Assembly: GCA_937922795.1 (NCBI GenBank)
Contig: CALAJK010000059.1
Location: 1 to 39,574, forward strand
Reading direction: 5' to 3'
Source: an uncultured Anaerolineae bacterium
Lineage (GTDB): Bacteria; Chloroflexota; Anaerolineae; Aggregatilineales; Phototrophicaceae
Length of the DNA stretch: 39,574 nt
The translations under genes were made by a program, and so were the position numbers. The stretch's first letter is position 1. Each line of letters opens with the position of its first letter. This document shows, piece after piece, positions 25,971 to 33,355 of the stretch. Below the pieces are notes generated by a model. The model searched no databases. It was not told where the DNA came from and saw nothing but the letters and a program-made list of their open reading frames with translations.

Positions 25971-27187
25971 CTCCCTTTGCCCAGCGTGTAGCGGGCTTCC
26001 TTGACGTTATCGCCGCGCTCGGTCTCCGGGATCAGATTGTCGCCGTTCACGGTCATCACCAGCCGGTGTTCTTCGTTGACGTAGGTGCTGATGGTGATCG
26101 GGATCGGGCCGGCGGTGAACGTCTGGCCGGGCTGCAAGACCGGGAAGACGCCGGTCGTCGTCTGAGTGAGCGCGCCGTCGCGCACGGCGAAGTCCTGGAT
26201 GGTGATCGTGCCGCCGCTGGCGGTTGGGCCAGTGCCCAGGTTGGCCACGTCCAGGAAGATGTTGAAGGTCTGATTGCACTGCGGCGACCCCGGCTCGAAG
26301 CGGAAGTTGCCGGCGACCAGATTGACAGTCGTGACAGGCGTCGGCGTGACCGGGATCGGCGTGGGCGTCAGCGTGGGCGGCGGCGGGCCGGGATCCACGG
26401 GGATCTGCGATTGGTCGCCGGAGACGGTCAGCAGTTGGCCAAACACCCAGCCTTCGCCGTTGTAGTAGCGCACCTTGTACCAGTCGCCCGCCGGCGTGCG
26501 CGCCAGGATGTCGGTCGTCTGGTTGGCGGCGAAGCTGCCAATAGGCGGGTTGAACAGCGTGCTGGGGCCGGCGCGCACGTTCACGCCCTGGATAAAAGTG
26601 GCCGTCGGCTTGCTGGGCGTGGGCGTCAGCGTGGGCGGCGGCGGTTCAGTCGGCGGCGGCGGGTTGGTCGGCGCGGTCTGCGCGCCCTGGCTGCCCTGGG
26701 CGTCGGTCGGCGCGGGCGTGGGCTGGCCACCGGCGGGCGCGGGCGTGTTGGTCGGCTGCATCTGGGCGCTGCTGACCACGGTGATGCTGACGGTGGCCGG
26801 CAGGCTGCTGGAGCCATCAGCCCGGAAGGCCGTCACGCTGATGCTGTGCGAGCCAGCCCCGACGGCTGGCCAGGTCTGGGCGATGCTGAAGGCCGGCGCG
26901 CCCGCCGCGTTCGGGTTCTGCAGCGCGGCGATGATCGTCCCATCAACGACCACCTCCACCCGGTCAATGTCCGGACCAGCGTTGGTGATCTGCGCCTGGA
27001 TGTTGACCGTCACCCCTTCCATATAGACGGCGTTGGGCAGCGGCGACGCCAGCCGCACCGCCGGCGGTCCGCTGAACACCGTCTGTTCGCCGGCATTGGG
27101 CGCGGCGAGCAGATTGCAAGCCGCCAGCAGCGCCAGCAGCGGCAGCGTGAGCCAACGTTTCGCGGGGAGCCATGCACAACAGACCAT
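25961..27187 (-). CDS. Modular lipoprotein: Ig-like, SH3 and CARDB-like domains
   Basis: Encodes 408 residues; GGAG lies about 8 nt before ATG 27187. The lipobox LLAAC puts the lipidated Cys at 24. A bacterial Ig-like domain (about 42-135) has PLPNAVYMEGVTVNIQAQITN and DRVEVVVDGTIIA. A Pro/Thr linker leads to an SH3b domain (about 200-258) with GVNVRAGPSTLFNPPIGSF and GEGWVFGQLL. A second Pro/Thr linker leads to a CARDB-like domain (about 290-405) with FNIFLDVANLGTGPTASGG. It is an extracellular adhesion or binding protein, with no enzyme. It is the first gene of the minus-strand set that continues into the HAD and rsmA genes, with a gene remnant between. Confidence 0.82.
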   Translation of the reverse strand: MVCCAWLPAKRWLTLPLLALLAACNLLAAPNAGEQTVFSGPPAVRLASPLPNAVYMEGVTVNIQAQITNAGPDIDRVEVVVDGTIIAALQNPNAAGAPAFSIAQTWPAVGAGSHSISVTAFRADGSSSLPATVSITVVSSAQMQPTNTPAPAGGQPTPAPTDAQGSQGAQTAPTNPPPPTEPPPPTLTPTPSKPTATFIQGVNVRAGPSTLFNPPIGSFAANQTTDILARTPAGDWYKVRYYNGEGWVFGQLLTVSGDQSQIPVDPGPPPPTLTPTPIPVTPTPVTTVNLVAGNFRFEPGSPQCNQTFNIFLDVANLGTGPTASGGTITIQDFAVRDGALTQTTTGVFPVLQPGQTFTAGPIPITISTYVNEEHRLVMTVNGDNLIPETERGDNVKEARYTLGKGSCP

Positions 27188-27303
27188 AGGACGGACTCCA
27201 GTGGTGGTTTGTCATTCGGCGCACAACTTTAACGCAAGCCGGGCGTTTGTGCGAATGGGCAGCTGCGCACGCTTGCCCTGCCCATCGCGCTCTGGCAAAA
27301 ATC

Positions 27304-27312
27304 CGCTACAAT
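27304..27312 (+). promoter_or_regulatory. Candidate -10 of the GAF protein gene
   Basis: CGC-TACAAT at 27304-27312 lies 33 bp before the start codon. It shares GCTACAAT with the elements upstream of the HEAT and leuS genes, but the TG of the extension is CG here. No clear -35 is seen. Confidence 0.45.
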
Positions 27313-27345
27313 GAACGCAATCGCAGTTCTACGGGAGATCCGGCG

Positions 27346-27954
27346 ATGGTGACCAATCCTGTAGCCGTGATGCGGCGGGAGAATGCCCGTCTGCAGGCTG
27401 AAAATGAGCATCTGACCGATCAACTCCGCCGCCTGCGCGAGTTCGTCTCGATCCTCAGCGATCTCACGCAGGCAACGCGCAGCATCCACAGCGACGCCGA
27501 ACTCATGCCGCTGATGGAACAGATTCTGACCAAGGCGCTGAACTTACTGAATGCTCCGGACGGCTCGTTGATGCTGCTGGATGACGAGACCAACGAACTG
27601 GCATTTGTGATCGTGAAAGGCACGCTGGCCGCCAACCTGGTCGGCTACCGCATCCCGGCCGATACTGGCGTGGCCGGTTGGGTGGTGAAGCACGGCGAGC
27701 CGGCGCTGGTGCGCGACGTGCGCCGCGACCCGCGCTTCTCACACCTGATAGACGAACAGTTCACCTTCCGCACTCAGTCGATCTGCGCTGCGCCATTGAT
27801 CGGCGACCGCCGGGTGTTTGGGCTGATCGAGGCGCTCAACCAGCCAGGGGACGAGCCGTTCTCGGATATGGATCTGGCGCTGCTCAGCCTGCTGTGCCGT
27901 TTCGCTGGCGAGGTGCTGGCCGACCTGGAGCGCATTGGCCCCGGTGGACGTTGA
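27346..27954 (+). CDS. GAF-domain protein with N-terminal coiled coil
   Basis: Encodes 202 residues from ATG 27346, behind GGGAG; the longer frame (27247) starts before the -10 and is not used. Residues 8-38 form a short coiled coil (MRRENARLQAENEHLTDQLRRLREF). A GAF domain follows (about 50-195) with LLNAPDGSLMLLDDETNEL, GYRIPADTGVAGWVVKHGEPALVRDV and AAPLIGDRRVFGLIEALN. GAF domains bind small ligands or cofactors, or mediate signalling contacts. No output domain is attached, so it may serve a separate kinase; the PAS histidine kinase at 28591 is nearby but not in the same operon. Ligand unknown. Confidence 0.88.
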   Translation: MVTNPVAVMRRENARLQAENEHLTDQLRRLREFVSILSDLTQATRSIHSDAELMPLMEQILTKALNLLNAPDGSLMLLDDETNELAFVIVKGTLAANLVGYRIPADTGVAGWVVKHGEPALVRDVRRDPRFSHLIDEQFTFRTQSICAAPLIGDRRVFGLIEALNQPGDEPFSDMDLALLSLLCRFAGEVLADLERIGPGGR

Positions 27955-27957
27955 GCT

Positions 27958-28161
27958 TCACAGCTCGGAGCAGTCCCAGACGAAGCTGCAGCGTGGACAG
28001 CGTACCTTGCATGCCAGCCGGAATGTGGGCGCGCCGCAGCCTGGACACACGGTGGACAGCGTGTAGTTGGGCAGCGGGATGAGCGGCCGCGCCGGCGGGG
28101 TGTCAGACCGGGAGTCGGCTTCGGCTGGACGCTGCCCGTGATTTTCGAACGTTTCGGTCAT
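27958..28161 (-). CDS. Small zinc-ribbon protein
   Basis: Encodes 67 residues, preceded by AGGA at 6-7 nt. The C-terminal half has two Cys pairs, VCPGCGAP and VRCPRCSFVWDC, spaced as a zinc ribbon. The N-terminal half is polar and Pro-rich. The gene is convergent with the GAF gene, 3 bp apart. Function unknown; similar short proteins occur as conserved hypotheticals. Composition and a good start site support it as real. Confidence 0.75.
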   Translation of the reverse strand: MTETFENHGQRPAEADSRSDTPPARPLIPLPNYTLSTVCPGCGAPTFRLACKVRCPRCSFVWDCSEL

Positions 28162-28340
28162 GCTACGTCCTGATTCGTGCTAACGGCCTGACAGCGCACT
28201 AGACTGCGATGCGCTGGCGCAGTCCATACTCATCCTGCTCAGAGCGGTCGTATGTGCGTTCCAGCATATGGGACGCATGTTCCATTGTCAAGCGCATGCC
28301 TGGCCCGTAGTCTACTCGCCAATCTAGACGATTACAGTGT

Positions 28341-28370
28341 TTGACCGGATATGCAGACAGCCATTATAAT
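28341..28370 (+). promoter_or_regulatory. Consensus-like promoter upstream of PAS kinase
   Basis: TTGACC (28341-28346) and TATAAT (28365-28370) are separated by 18 nt. The -10 is a perfect match. The start would be near 28377, leaving a leader of about 210 nt before the kinase gene. Confidence 0.7.
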
Positions 28371-28538
28371 CTCGCCCCTGGGCGCAAGAGTCCCTAGTCG
28401 CCAGCCAACTTTTGTAGAAACGGGTCAGGTACAGAGCGCGCCGACAGCGCTTGCTTCCAACCTAACATTTACTTTGTTGATGTCATCTTTATGCCTTATT
28501 AAGACGGCGAGAAGGGTCAAGCTGGAACAACTGCGCCT

Positions 28539-28555
28539 ATCATATAAAATATGAT
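28539..28555. repeat. AT-rich dyad before the PAS kinase
   Basis: ATCATAT (28539-28545) and ATATGAT (28549-28555) are perfect inverted repeats around AAA. A TATAAA at 28543-28548 inside it could be a -10. A dyad overlapping a -10, 35 bp before a kinase gene, fits an operator. Confidence 0.5.
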
Positions 28556-28590
28556 CCGTATATCTTGAGGATAGCGTTTAACGTCAGCGT

Positions 28591-30651
28591 ATGGCCCGCC
28601 TATCAAGACGATCTATCGCCCTCTGGGATAAACTCACTGAGCCTGCGCCCGCGATTCAGAACAAGGATCAGCGGCGCCAAGCGCGGCTGGCGTCCACGCT
28701 GCTGCTGGTGGGATCGGTCTCTTTTTCGGTTTCGACGGTGCTTCATTACGCCGTCCAGGATGTCTTCGGCTACCAGTTGGCGCTAGTTGTAACCGTGTGT
28801 ACGGCGGCCAGTTATTGGATCAGCCGCACCCGTCACTACCGGCTGGCCATCCTGTTCATGATCCTGCTCATGACCCTCGTCATCCTGCTGTACACGGGCA
28901 TCCGGCGCGACCCGATCGTGTTCATCGGATTGATCATCCTGATTTTCCTATACGCCCAATTGTTCGACTGGCGGCAGACGCTGGCGCTGGCGATCGGCAC
29001 GCAGCTTGGCATCGTGGCGATCACGATCTTGCTGCCGGGCTTCCTGCCGACGCAGGCCGTCTTGTTGATCATCTCCTATTTCTTCACCGGCATCCTGGCG
29101 GTGGCGGCGGCCTATCATCGGCAGCACGACCAGCAGGCCTTTCAGACGCAGACGCGCCAGCTTGAAGACAGCGCCGCCCGCTACCGCGCCCTGTTTGAGC
29201 AGGCCACCGACGCCATCTTTCTGCTCACCCTGGAAGAGCAGATCATCGCCGTCAACCAGCGCGCCGCCGACCTGTTAGGCTGTGATGTGGACGATCTGCT
29301 GCGGCTGAGCATTGACGACCTCATCCCGCCGGAGGAACGAGCATCCAATCGAGAAGTGCGGGCGGCGCTGCTGGCCGGCGAGATCGCGCCCTATGAACGC
29401 ACGTTTGTGCGCGCCGACGGCCAGCGCATCCCGGTGGAAGTCAACGCCGCCGCCATCCGCAACCGGCACGGCCAGCCGGTCGCCATCCAGAGCATCGTGC
29501 GCGATATTCGCATCCGCAAACAGGCTGAGGCCGCTCAACGCGAGTCCGATGAGAAGTTCCGCGCCATCTTCGACGAGTCGCTCGACGTCATCATCATCCT
29601 GGGGGGCGCTAACCGCCAAATTCTGAGCGTCAATCAGGCGGCCAAGCGGGTGCTGGGCTACGAGCCGCAGGCGCTCATTGGCCAACCGCTTCAGGTGCTG
29701 TTCCCGTCTGAGGCCGAAGAAGATACGCTGGAGATGCAGTTTCACGGCGCAGTGCTGGAAAAACAGTCTATTCTCCGCGCTGACGGCAGCGAATGCCTGA
29801 TGGACATCACCGTCACGCTCATCCCCTGGCGGCAGGGCAAAGCCATCATGCTCACTCTGCGCGACGTCTCGCAGCGGTCAGTGTTCGAAAGCCAGCGCCT
29901 GGAACTGGCCGCTCAGCGCACGCAAGTTGAGGCGCTGCGCCGGTTCATCAGCGATACCTCGCACGACCTGCGCACGCCGCTGTCGGTGATGAACACCAGC
30001 CTATATCTCATCCGCCGCCGGCTGCCGGCTGAGGAACTGGCCAAGATCGAACGCCAGATGCAGCTGCTGGAAGCGCAGACCGCCCACATGGCACAAGTCC
30101 TGCAGGACTTCGTCGACATGACCGAGCTGGATTTTGAAGGGGCGGCGTTCCACTTCCAACGCGTGAACCTGCACACGCTCATCCACCATCTAGTGGCCCA
30201 GAATCAACCGGCGGCAGCCCTCAAGCTGCACAACCTGACATTCTTCAGCGACGACCCGCAAATTTACGTCCACGCCGACGCCCGCTACCTGACGCGCGCC
30301 GTCCAACATCTGCTCACCAACGCCATCAACTACACGCCGAACGGCGGGCAGATCGCGGTCACTCTGTGCCGCGTGGGCTCTCAAGTCGAACTCACTGTGC
30401 GCGATAACGGCATCGGCATCGCGCCGCAGGACCTGCCGCACGTGTTCGAGCGCTTCTACCGCGCCGACAACACCCGCCCGATTGACAAGGGCGGCGCTGG
30501 CCTGGGCCTGACCATCGCACGCAAGATCGTCGAACAGCACGAGGGCACGATCATGCTGGAGAGCGCCGTCGGCGCGGGCACATTGTGCCGCGTCTGGCTG
30601 CCCGCCGCCGAGGGGAACCTCCAGCCAGAAGCCGCCGAACCACGCGGGTGA
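28591..30651 (+). CDS. Hybrid-free PAS/PAS sensor histidine kinase
   Basis: Encodes 686 residues. An N-terminal membrane region of about six helices (about 30-180) is of MASE-like type with no periplasmic sensor. PAS1 (about 195-310) starts YRALFEQATDAIFLLTLEEQ, and PAS2 (about 325-430) starts FRAIFDESLDVIIILGG. HisKA carries H458 in SDTSHDLRTPLSV. The ATPase domain has the N box LTNAINYTPNGG, VRDNGIGIAPQDLPHVFERFY and GGAGLGLTIARKI. No receiver is attached and no regulator is adjacent, so it is an orphan kinase; the CheY-like protein at 20593 is a possible but unproven partner. No good Shine-Dalgarno precedes ATG 28591 (GAGGAT is 20 nt away). Confidence 0.9.
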   Translation: MARLSRRSIALWDKLTEPAPAIQNKDQRRQARLASTLLLVGSVSFSVSTVLHYAVQDVFGYQLALVVTVCTAASYWISRTRHYRLAILFMILLMTLVILLYTGIRRDPIVFIGLIILIFLYAQLFDWRQTLALAIGTQLGIVAITILLPGFLPTQAVLLIISYFFTGILAVAAAYHRQHDQQAFQTQTRQLEDSAARYRALFEQATDAIFLLTLEEQIIAVNQRAADLLGCDVDDLLRLSIDDLIPPEERASNREVRAALLAGEIAPYERTFVRADGQRIPVEVNAAAIRNRHGQPVAIQSIVRDIRIRKQAEAAQRESDEKFRAIFDESLDVIIILGGANRQILSVNQAAKRVLGYEPQALIGQPLQVLFPSEAEEDTLEMQFHGAVLEKQSILRADGSECLMDITVTLIPWRQGKAIMLTLRDVSQRSVFESQRLELAAQRTQVEALRRFISDTSHDLRTPLSVMNTSLYLIRRRLPAEELAKIERQMQLLEAQTAHMAQVLQDFVDMTELDFEGAAFHFQRVNLHTLIHHLVAQNQPAAALKLHNLTFFSDDPQIYVHADARYLTRAVQHLLTNAINYTPNGGQIAVTLCRVGSQVELTVRDNGIGIAPQDLPHVFERFYRADNTRPIDKGGAGLGLTIARKIVEQHEGTIMLESAVGAGTLCRVWLPAAEGNLQPEAAEPRG

Positions 30652-30688
30652 GCAGAGGCGGCCACCACCTTCGCCGAAAACCACGTTT

Positions 30689-31921
30689 TCAGTACTTGGG
30701 CAGGCTGGGGTCAACCTCGTCGGCCCAGGCCAGGATGCCGCCTTTGACGTTGAGCATCGGGTTGCGGTAGCCGGCCTCGCGCAGGCAGCGGATCACATCG
30801 GCGCTGCGCACGCCCGATCGGCAGTGGACGATCAGCTCGCGGTCGTCCGGGATCTGCGCCAGGACGGTCTCATGGCGCAGTTTGCGTCCGGCCAGCAGCG
30901 CGTTCTTGGCCGCCAGGATGTCGCCTTTGGGGATGCGCAGCGTGCCCTCCAACGCGACGATCGCCCACTCGTGCGGGTCGCGCACGTCCAGGATGAGCAG
31001 GTCCTCACCGGCGTCCAGCCGCGCTTTCAGGTCGCGCACGCTGATCTCGTCCACCGGCGCGCCGGCGTCGCCCGTGCGGTACAGGCTGCGGTCATGGGCG
31101 GGCATTCCGCAGAACTGCTCGTAGTCGATCAGTTCGACCTGTTCCGCCGGCACGCTGCACACCGGGCAGTTCGGGTTTTTGCGCACCTTCAGCGTGGTGA
31201 AGCTCATCTCCAGCGCGTCGTACAGCAGCATCCGCCCGATCATCGGCTGGCCGATGCCGAGGATGAGCTTGAGGGCCTCGGTCGCTTGCATCGTGCCGAT
31301 CGTCCCCGGTAGGATGCCCAACACCCCGCCTTCGGCGCAGCTTGGCACGAGGCCGGGCGGCGGCGGCGTGGGGAACATGCAGCGGTAGCACGGCCCCTCT
31401 TTGGCGTAGAACACGCTGAGCTGTCCTTCAAAGCGGAAGATGCTGCCGTAGACGTTGGGCTTGCCCAGCTTGACGCAGGCGTCGTTAACCAGATAGCGCG
31501 TGGGGAAATTGTCCGTCCCGTCGATGATGACATCGTATGGGGCGAACAGCTCCAGCGCGTTGGCCGAGGTCAGCGGCACGTTGTGCTTCTCGATCTGCAC
31601 GAATGGGTTCAGATCCTTCAGCCGGCGCTCAGCGCTGTCCACCTTCAGCGCGCCCACGCTGGCCTGGCCGTGGATCACCTGGCGCTGCAGATTGGACTCG
31701 TCGACCACGTCATAGTCCACCAGCCCGATGCGGCCGATGCCGGCAGCCGCTAGGTACAGCGCCAGCGGGCTGCCCAGGCCGCCGGTGCCGATCAGCAGCA
31801 CCGACGATGCCTTCAACCGACGCTGGCCTTCGATGCCCACCTCCGGCATGATGAGATGGCGGCTGTAACGCCGGATTTCTTCGTTGGAAAGTTCCGCCGT
31901 AGATTCGACTACCGGTAACAT
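30689..31921 (-). CDS. moeB: MoeB/ThiF adenylyltransferase fused to rhodanese
   Basis: Encodes 410 residues from ATG 31921, with GAGGAG 5 nt upstream. The E1-like domain (about 10-265) has the ATP loop GTGGLGS (45-51), TDNF with D136, the crossover Cys in SCAEGGVLG (C195), and zinc pairs C178/C181 and C252/C255. A rhodanese domain (about 290-405) has active-site loop HCRSGVRS with C367. Such fusions activate the C-terminal Gly of a ubiquitin-like sulfur carrier as acyl-adenylate and then deliver sulfur from the rhodanese persulfide to give a thiocarboxylate. It is the last gene of the minus-strand sulfur operon, 29 bp after the thioredoxin. The partner carrier is at 32920. It could also serve molybdopterin synthesis, but no moa genes are present here. 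Confidence 0.92.
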   Translation of the reverse strand: MLPVVESTAELSNEEIRRYSRHLIMPEVGIEGQRRLKASSVLLIGTGGLGSPLALYLAAAGIGRIGLVDYDVVDESNLQRQVIHGQASVGALKVDSAERRLKDLNPFVQIEKHNVPLTSANALELFAPYDVIIDGTDNFPTRYLVNDACVKLGKPNVYGSIFRFEGQLSVFYAKEGPCYRCMFPTPPPPGLVPSCAEGGVLGILPGTIGTMQATEALKLILGIGQPMIGRMLLYDALEMSFTTLKVRKNPNCPVCSVPAEQVELIDYEQFCGMPAHDRSLYRTGDAGAPVDEISVRDLKARLDAGEDLLILDVRDPHEWAIVALEGTLRIPKGDILAAKNALLAGRKLRHETVLAQIPDDRELIVHCRSGVRSADVIRCLREAGYRNPMLNVKGGILAWADEVDPSLPKY

Positions 31922-31950
31922 GCTGCTCCTCGATGACAAAGTGTGATCCA

Positions 31951-32361
31951 TCACAAAGCTGTCGCTTCGATCTGCCGGCGCAGTTTGGGCACATCGGCCA
32001 CGCCGTGATTGACGTCGCGCGGCTGGCCGCGCCCGTCCAGGATGAAGGTGGTCGGCGCGGTGAACACGCCCCATCGCCGGGCGGCGTCCGGGTCTTGAGA
32101 GGCGTCTACCTGGATCACCTGGATCTGGTCGCCCAGCTCGGACTGCAGGCGCGCCAGCGCCGGCTGCTGCTGCGTGCGGCAGGGCACACAGCCCGGCGTG
32201 GTGAAGTAGACCACCGCCGGCGTGCCCGGTCGGAAACCGTTCAGGATTGGGTCAGCCAGGGCGCTGGCCGCCGCTCGGCGTAAATGGCAGCGCCGCACTA
32301 AGCAGTAGGCCGCCAGGCCGAAGACGAATAGGACGATGACCAGCAGCAGCCGTTCAACCAT
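31951..32361 (-). CDS. Membrane-anchored thioredoxin-fold protein
   Basis: Encodes 136 residues from ATG 32361, preceded by GGTGGAGAG. One N-terminal membrane anchor (about 4-22) is followed by a thioredoxin fold with active site TTPGCVPCR (C58 and C61) and the cis-Pro segment FTAPTTFILDGRG. The CVPC dithiol fits reduction of a disulfide or persulfide near the membrane. In the operon it probably keeps a sulfur donor or the rhodanese/MoeB cysteines reduced; this is inference. Orientation of the soluble domain is not certain because residues after the anchor are Arg-rich (VRRCHLRR), which favours the cytoplasmic side. Confidence 0.85.
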   Translation of the reverse strand: MVERLLLVIVLFVFGLAAYCLVRRCHLRRAAASALADPILNGFRPGTPAVVYFTTPGCVPCRTQQQPALARLQSELGDQIQVIQVDASQDPDAARRWGVFTAPTTFILDGRGQPRDVNHGVADVPKLRRQIEATAL

Positions 32362-32430
32362 AGTCTCTCCACCTCGATCACCGCGGCAGCATTCCAATAC
32401 CCATGTTCATTCGAAAAACCTGCCCGGCCG

Positions 32431-32886
32431 TCATTTCACCGGCGCGCGGCTGAAACCCGGCACGCCCAGCCGGTTGAGCTGGTAGTACATCCAGCAGCCC
32501 AAGCAGAAGTTCAGCCAGAAGTTCAGGTTGGCCAGGGCGATCACCACCCATACTAGGACCCACGCTGGAACGGGAATGCCCGCCAGCAGGAGCACGGCGG
32601 CGGCGGCGTTGAACAGCCCGCCGACCAGCAGAGCGAAGCGGTGCGGCTCCGGGTTGTCCGGGATGACGCGCGGCTTGACCAGGCCGCTGGGTTTGACGAC
32701 CCGCTGGTACAGCAGCCGATAGGGCGCGAACGGCGCGTCCGCTGCCCCTAAAAGCTGCGCGATGGCCACCAGCGCCACCAGCGGCCAGGCGTCCAGCACG
32801 AACGCCAGCACCAGCAAAATGATGGTCGCTGCCTGTCCGGTCTTGAGTGCCGTCTGGTCTACTTGACGCAAAGTCTCGGCTGCCAT
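32431..32886 (-). CDS. DUF4395 membrane protein
   Basis: Encodes 151 residues with three to four membrane helices. The segments VDQTALKTGQAATIILL, PDNPEPHRFALLVGGLF and LNFWLNFCLGCWMYYQL match the DUF4395 family (PF14340). This family is often found next to thioredoxins and rhodanese-like genes, and its conserved CLGC cysteine pair near the C-terminus suggests a redox or sulfane-sulfur function. Here it lies between the sulfur carrier (33 bp) and the thioredoxin (69 bp), supporting a role in moving sulfur or reducing power across the membrane. Function unproven. Confidence 0.88.
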   Translation of the reverse strand: MAAETLRQVDQTALKTGQAATIILLVLAFVLDAWPLVALVAIAQLLGAADAPFAPYRLLYQRVVKPSGLVKPRVIPDNPEPHRFALLVGGLFNAAAAVLLLAGIPVPAWVLVWVVIALANLNFWLNFCLGCWMYYQLNRLGVPGFSRAPVK

Positions 32887-32919
32887 AATGACCTATCGCT
32901 CCTGTTTGAACTCACAGCT

Positions 32920-33222
32920 TCAGCCTGATGCCAGGTCGGAGTGGCTGGCGCCGCGCCCGCCGGCGATGCTGGGGATGATGCGCAGGCTGTCGCCGGGCTC
33001 CAGCGGCGTCGCCAGGCCATCGAGGAAGCGCACATCTTCCTCGCCCAAGAACACGTTGACGAAATTGCGCAGTTTATCGCCATCGAACAAATGCGCCCGC
33101 AGTTCAGGGTACTGCCGTACCAGATCGTCGAGCGCCGCGCCGATGGTATCGCCGCTCACCTCCACCTGCGCCTGGTTGCCAGTATACGGCCGCAGCGGGG
33201 TCGGAATTTTGATGCTGACCAA
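32920..33222 (-). CDS. MoaD/ThiS/CysO-type sulfur carrier with C-terminal extension
   Basis: Encodes 100 residues if begun at TTG 33222. The GTG at 33231 touches the GAGGAG Shine-Dalgarno sequence, whereas the TTG lies 8 nt after it. The beta-grasp fold is evident: VSIKIPTPLRPYTG, the LDDLVRQYPELRAHLF helix, NFVNVFLGEEDVRFLDGL and the end GDSLRIIPSIAGG, close to mycobacterial CysO. Carrier proteins of this kind normally end in Gly-Gly, the sulfur-accepting site. Here Gly88-Gly89 is followed by 11 more residues (RGASHSDLASG), so a protease must cut first; the JAMM protease of this operon fits. The carrier should receive sulfur from MoeB-rhodanese and give it to MetY. Confidence 0.9.
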   Translation of the reverse strand: MVSIKIPTPLRPYTGNQAQVEVSGDTIGAALDDLVRQYPELRAHLFDGDKLRNFVNVFLGEEDVRFLDGLATPLEPGDSLRIIPSIAGGRGASHSDLASG

Positions 33223-33355
33223 GGGTGTCACTCCTCACATGCAGATGGAACTACTCTCAATCGAAAGGCCTGAGCGCGGGGGCTTTGTCCCCGATTCGAC
33301 GCGCCGTTTCTACCTGAACTTATGCGCCGGCACAACCTCGGCATGTAGGCGGCGA

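Larger units (their letters stand above)
28162..28590. other. Gene-free region with a strong promoter
   Basis: This 429-bp stretch is more AT-rich than its surroundings. I see no protein gene. It holds a 7-bp inverted repeat, GACTGCG (28202-28208) and CGCAGTC (28218-28224). It also has the best promoter in the window at 28341-28370 and a near-perfect dyad at 28539-28555. About 210 bp lie between the promoter's start site and the kinase, long enough for a structured leader or a small RNA. I could not match it to any riboswitch I know. Confidence 0.5.

Noticed and set aside
33223-33355. Terminator between metX and the sulfur carrier
   Set aside because: A CGGGG/CCCCG stem is present near 33275-33292 but without a U-tract, so no stop of the operon is inferred.
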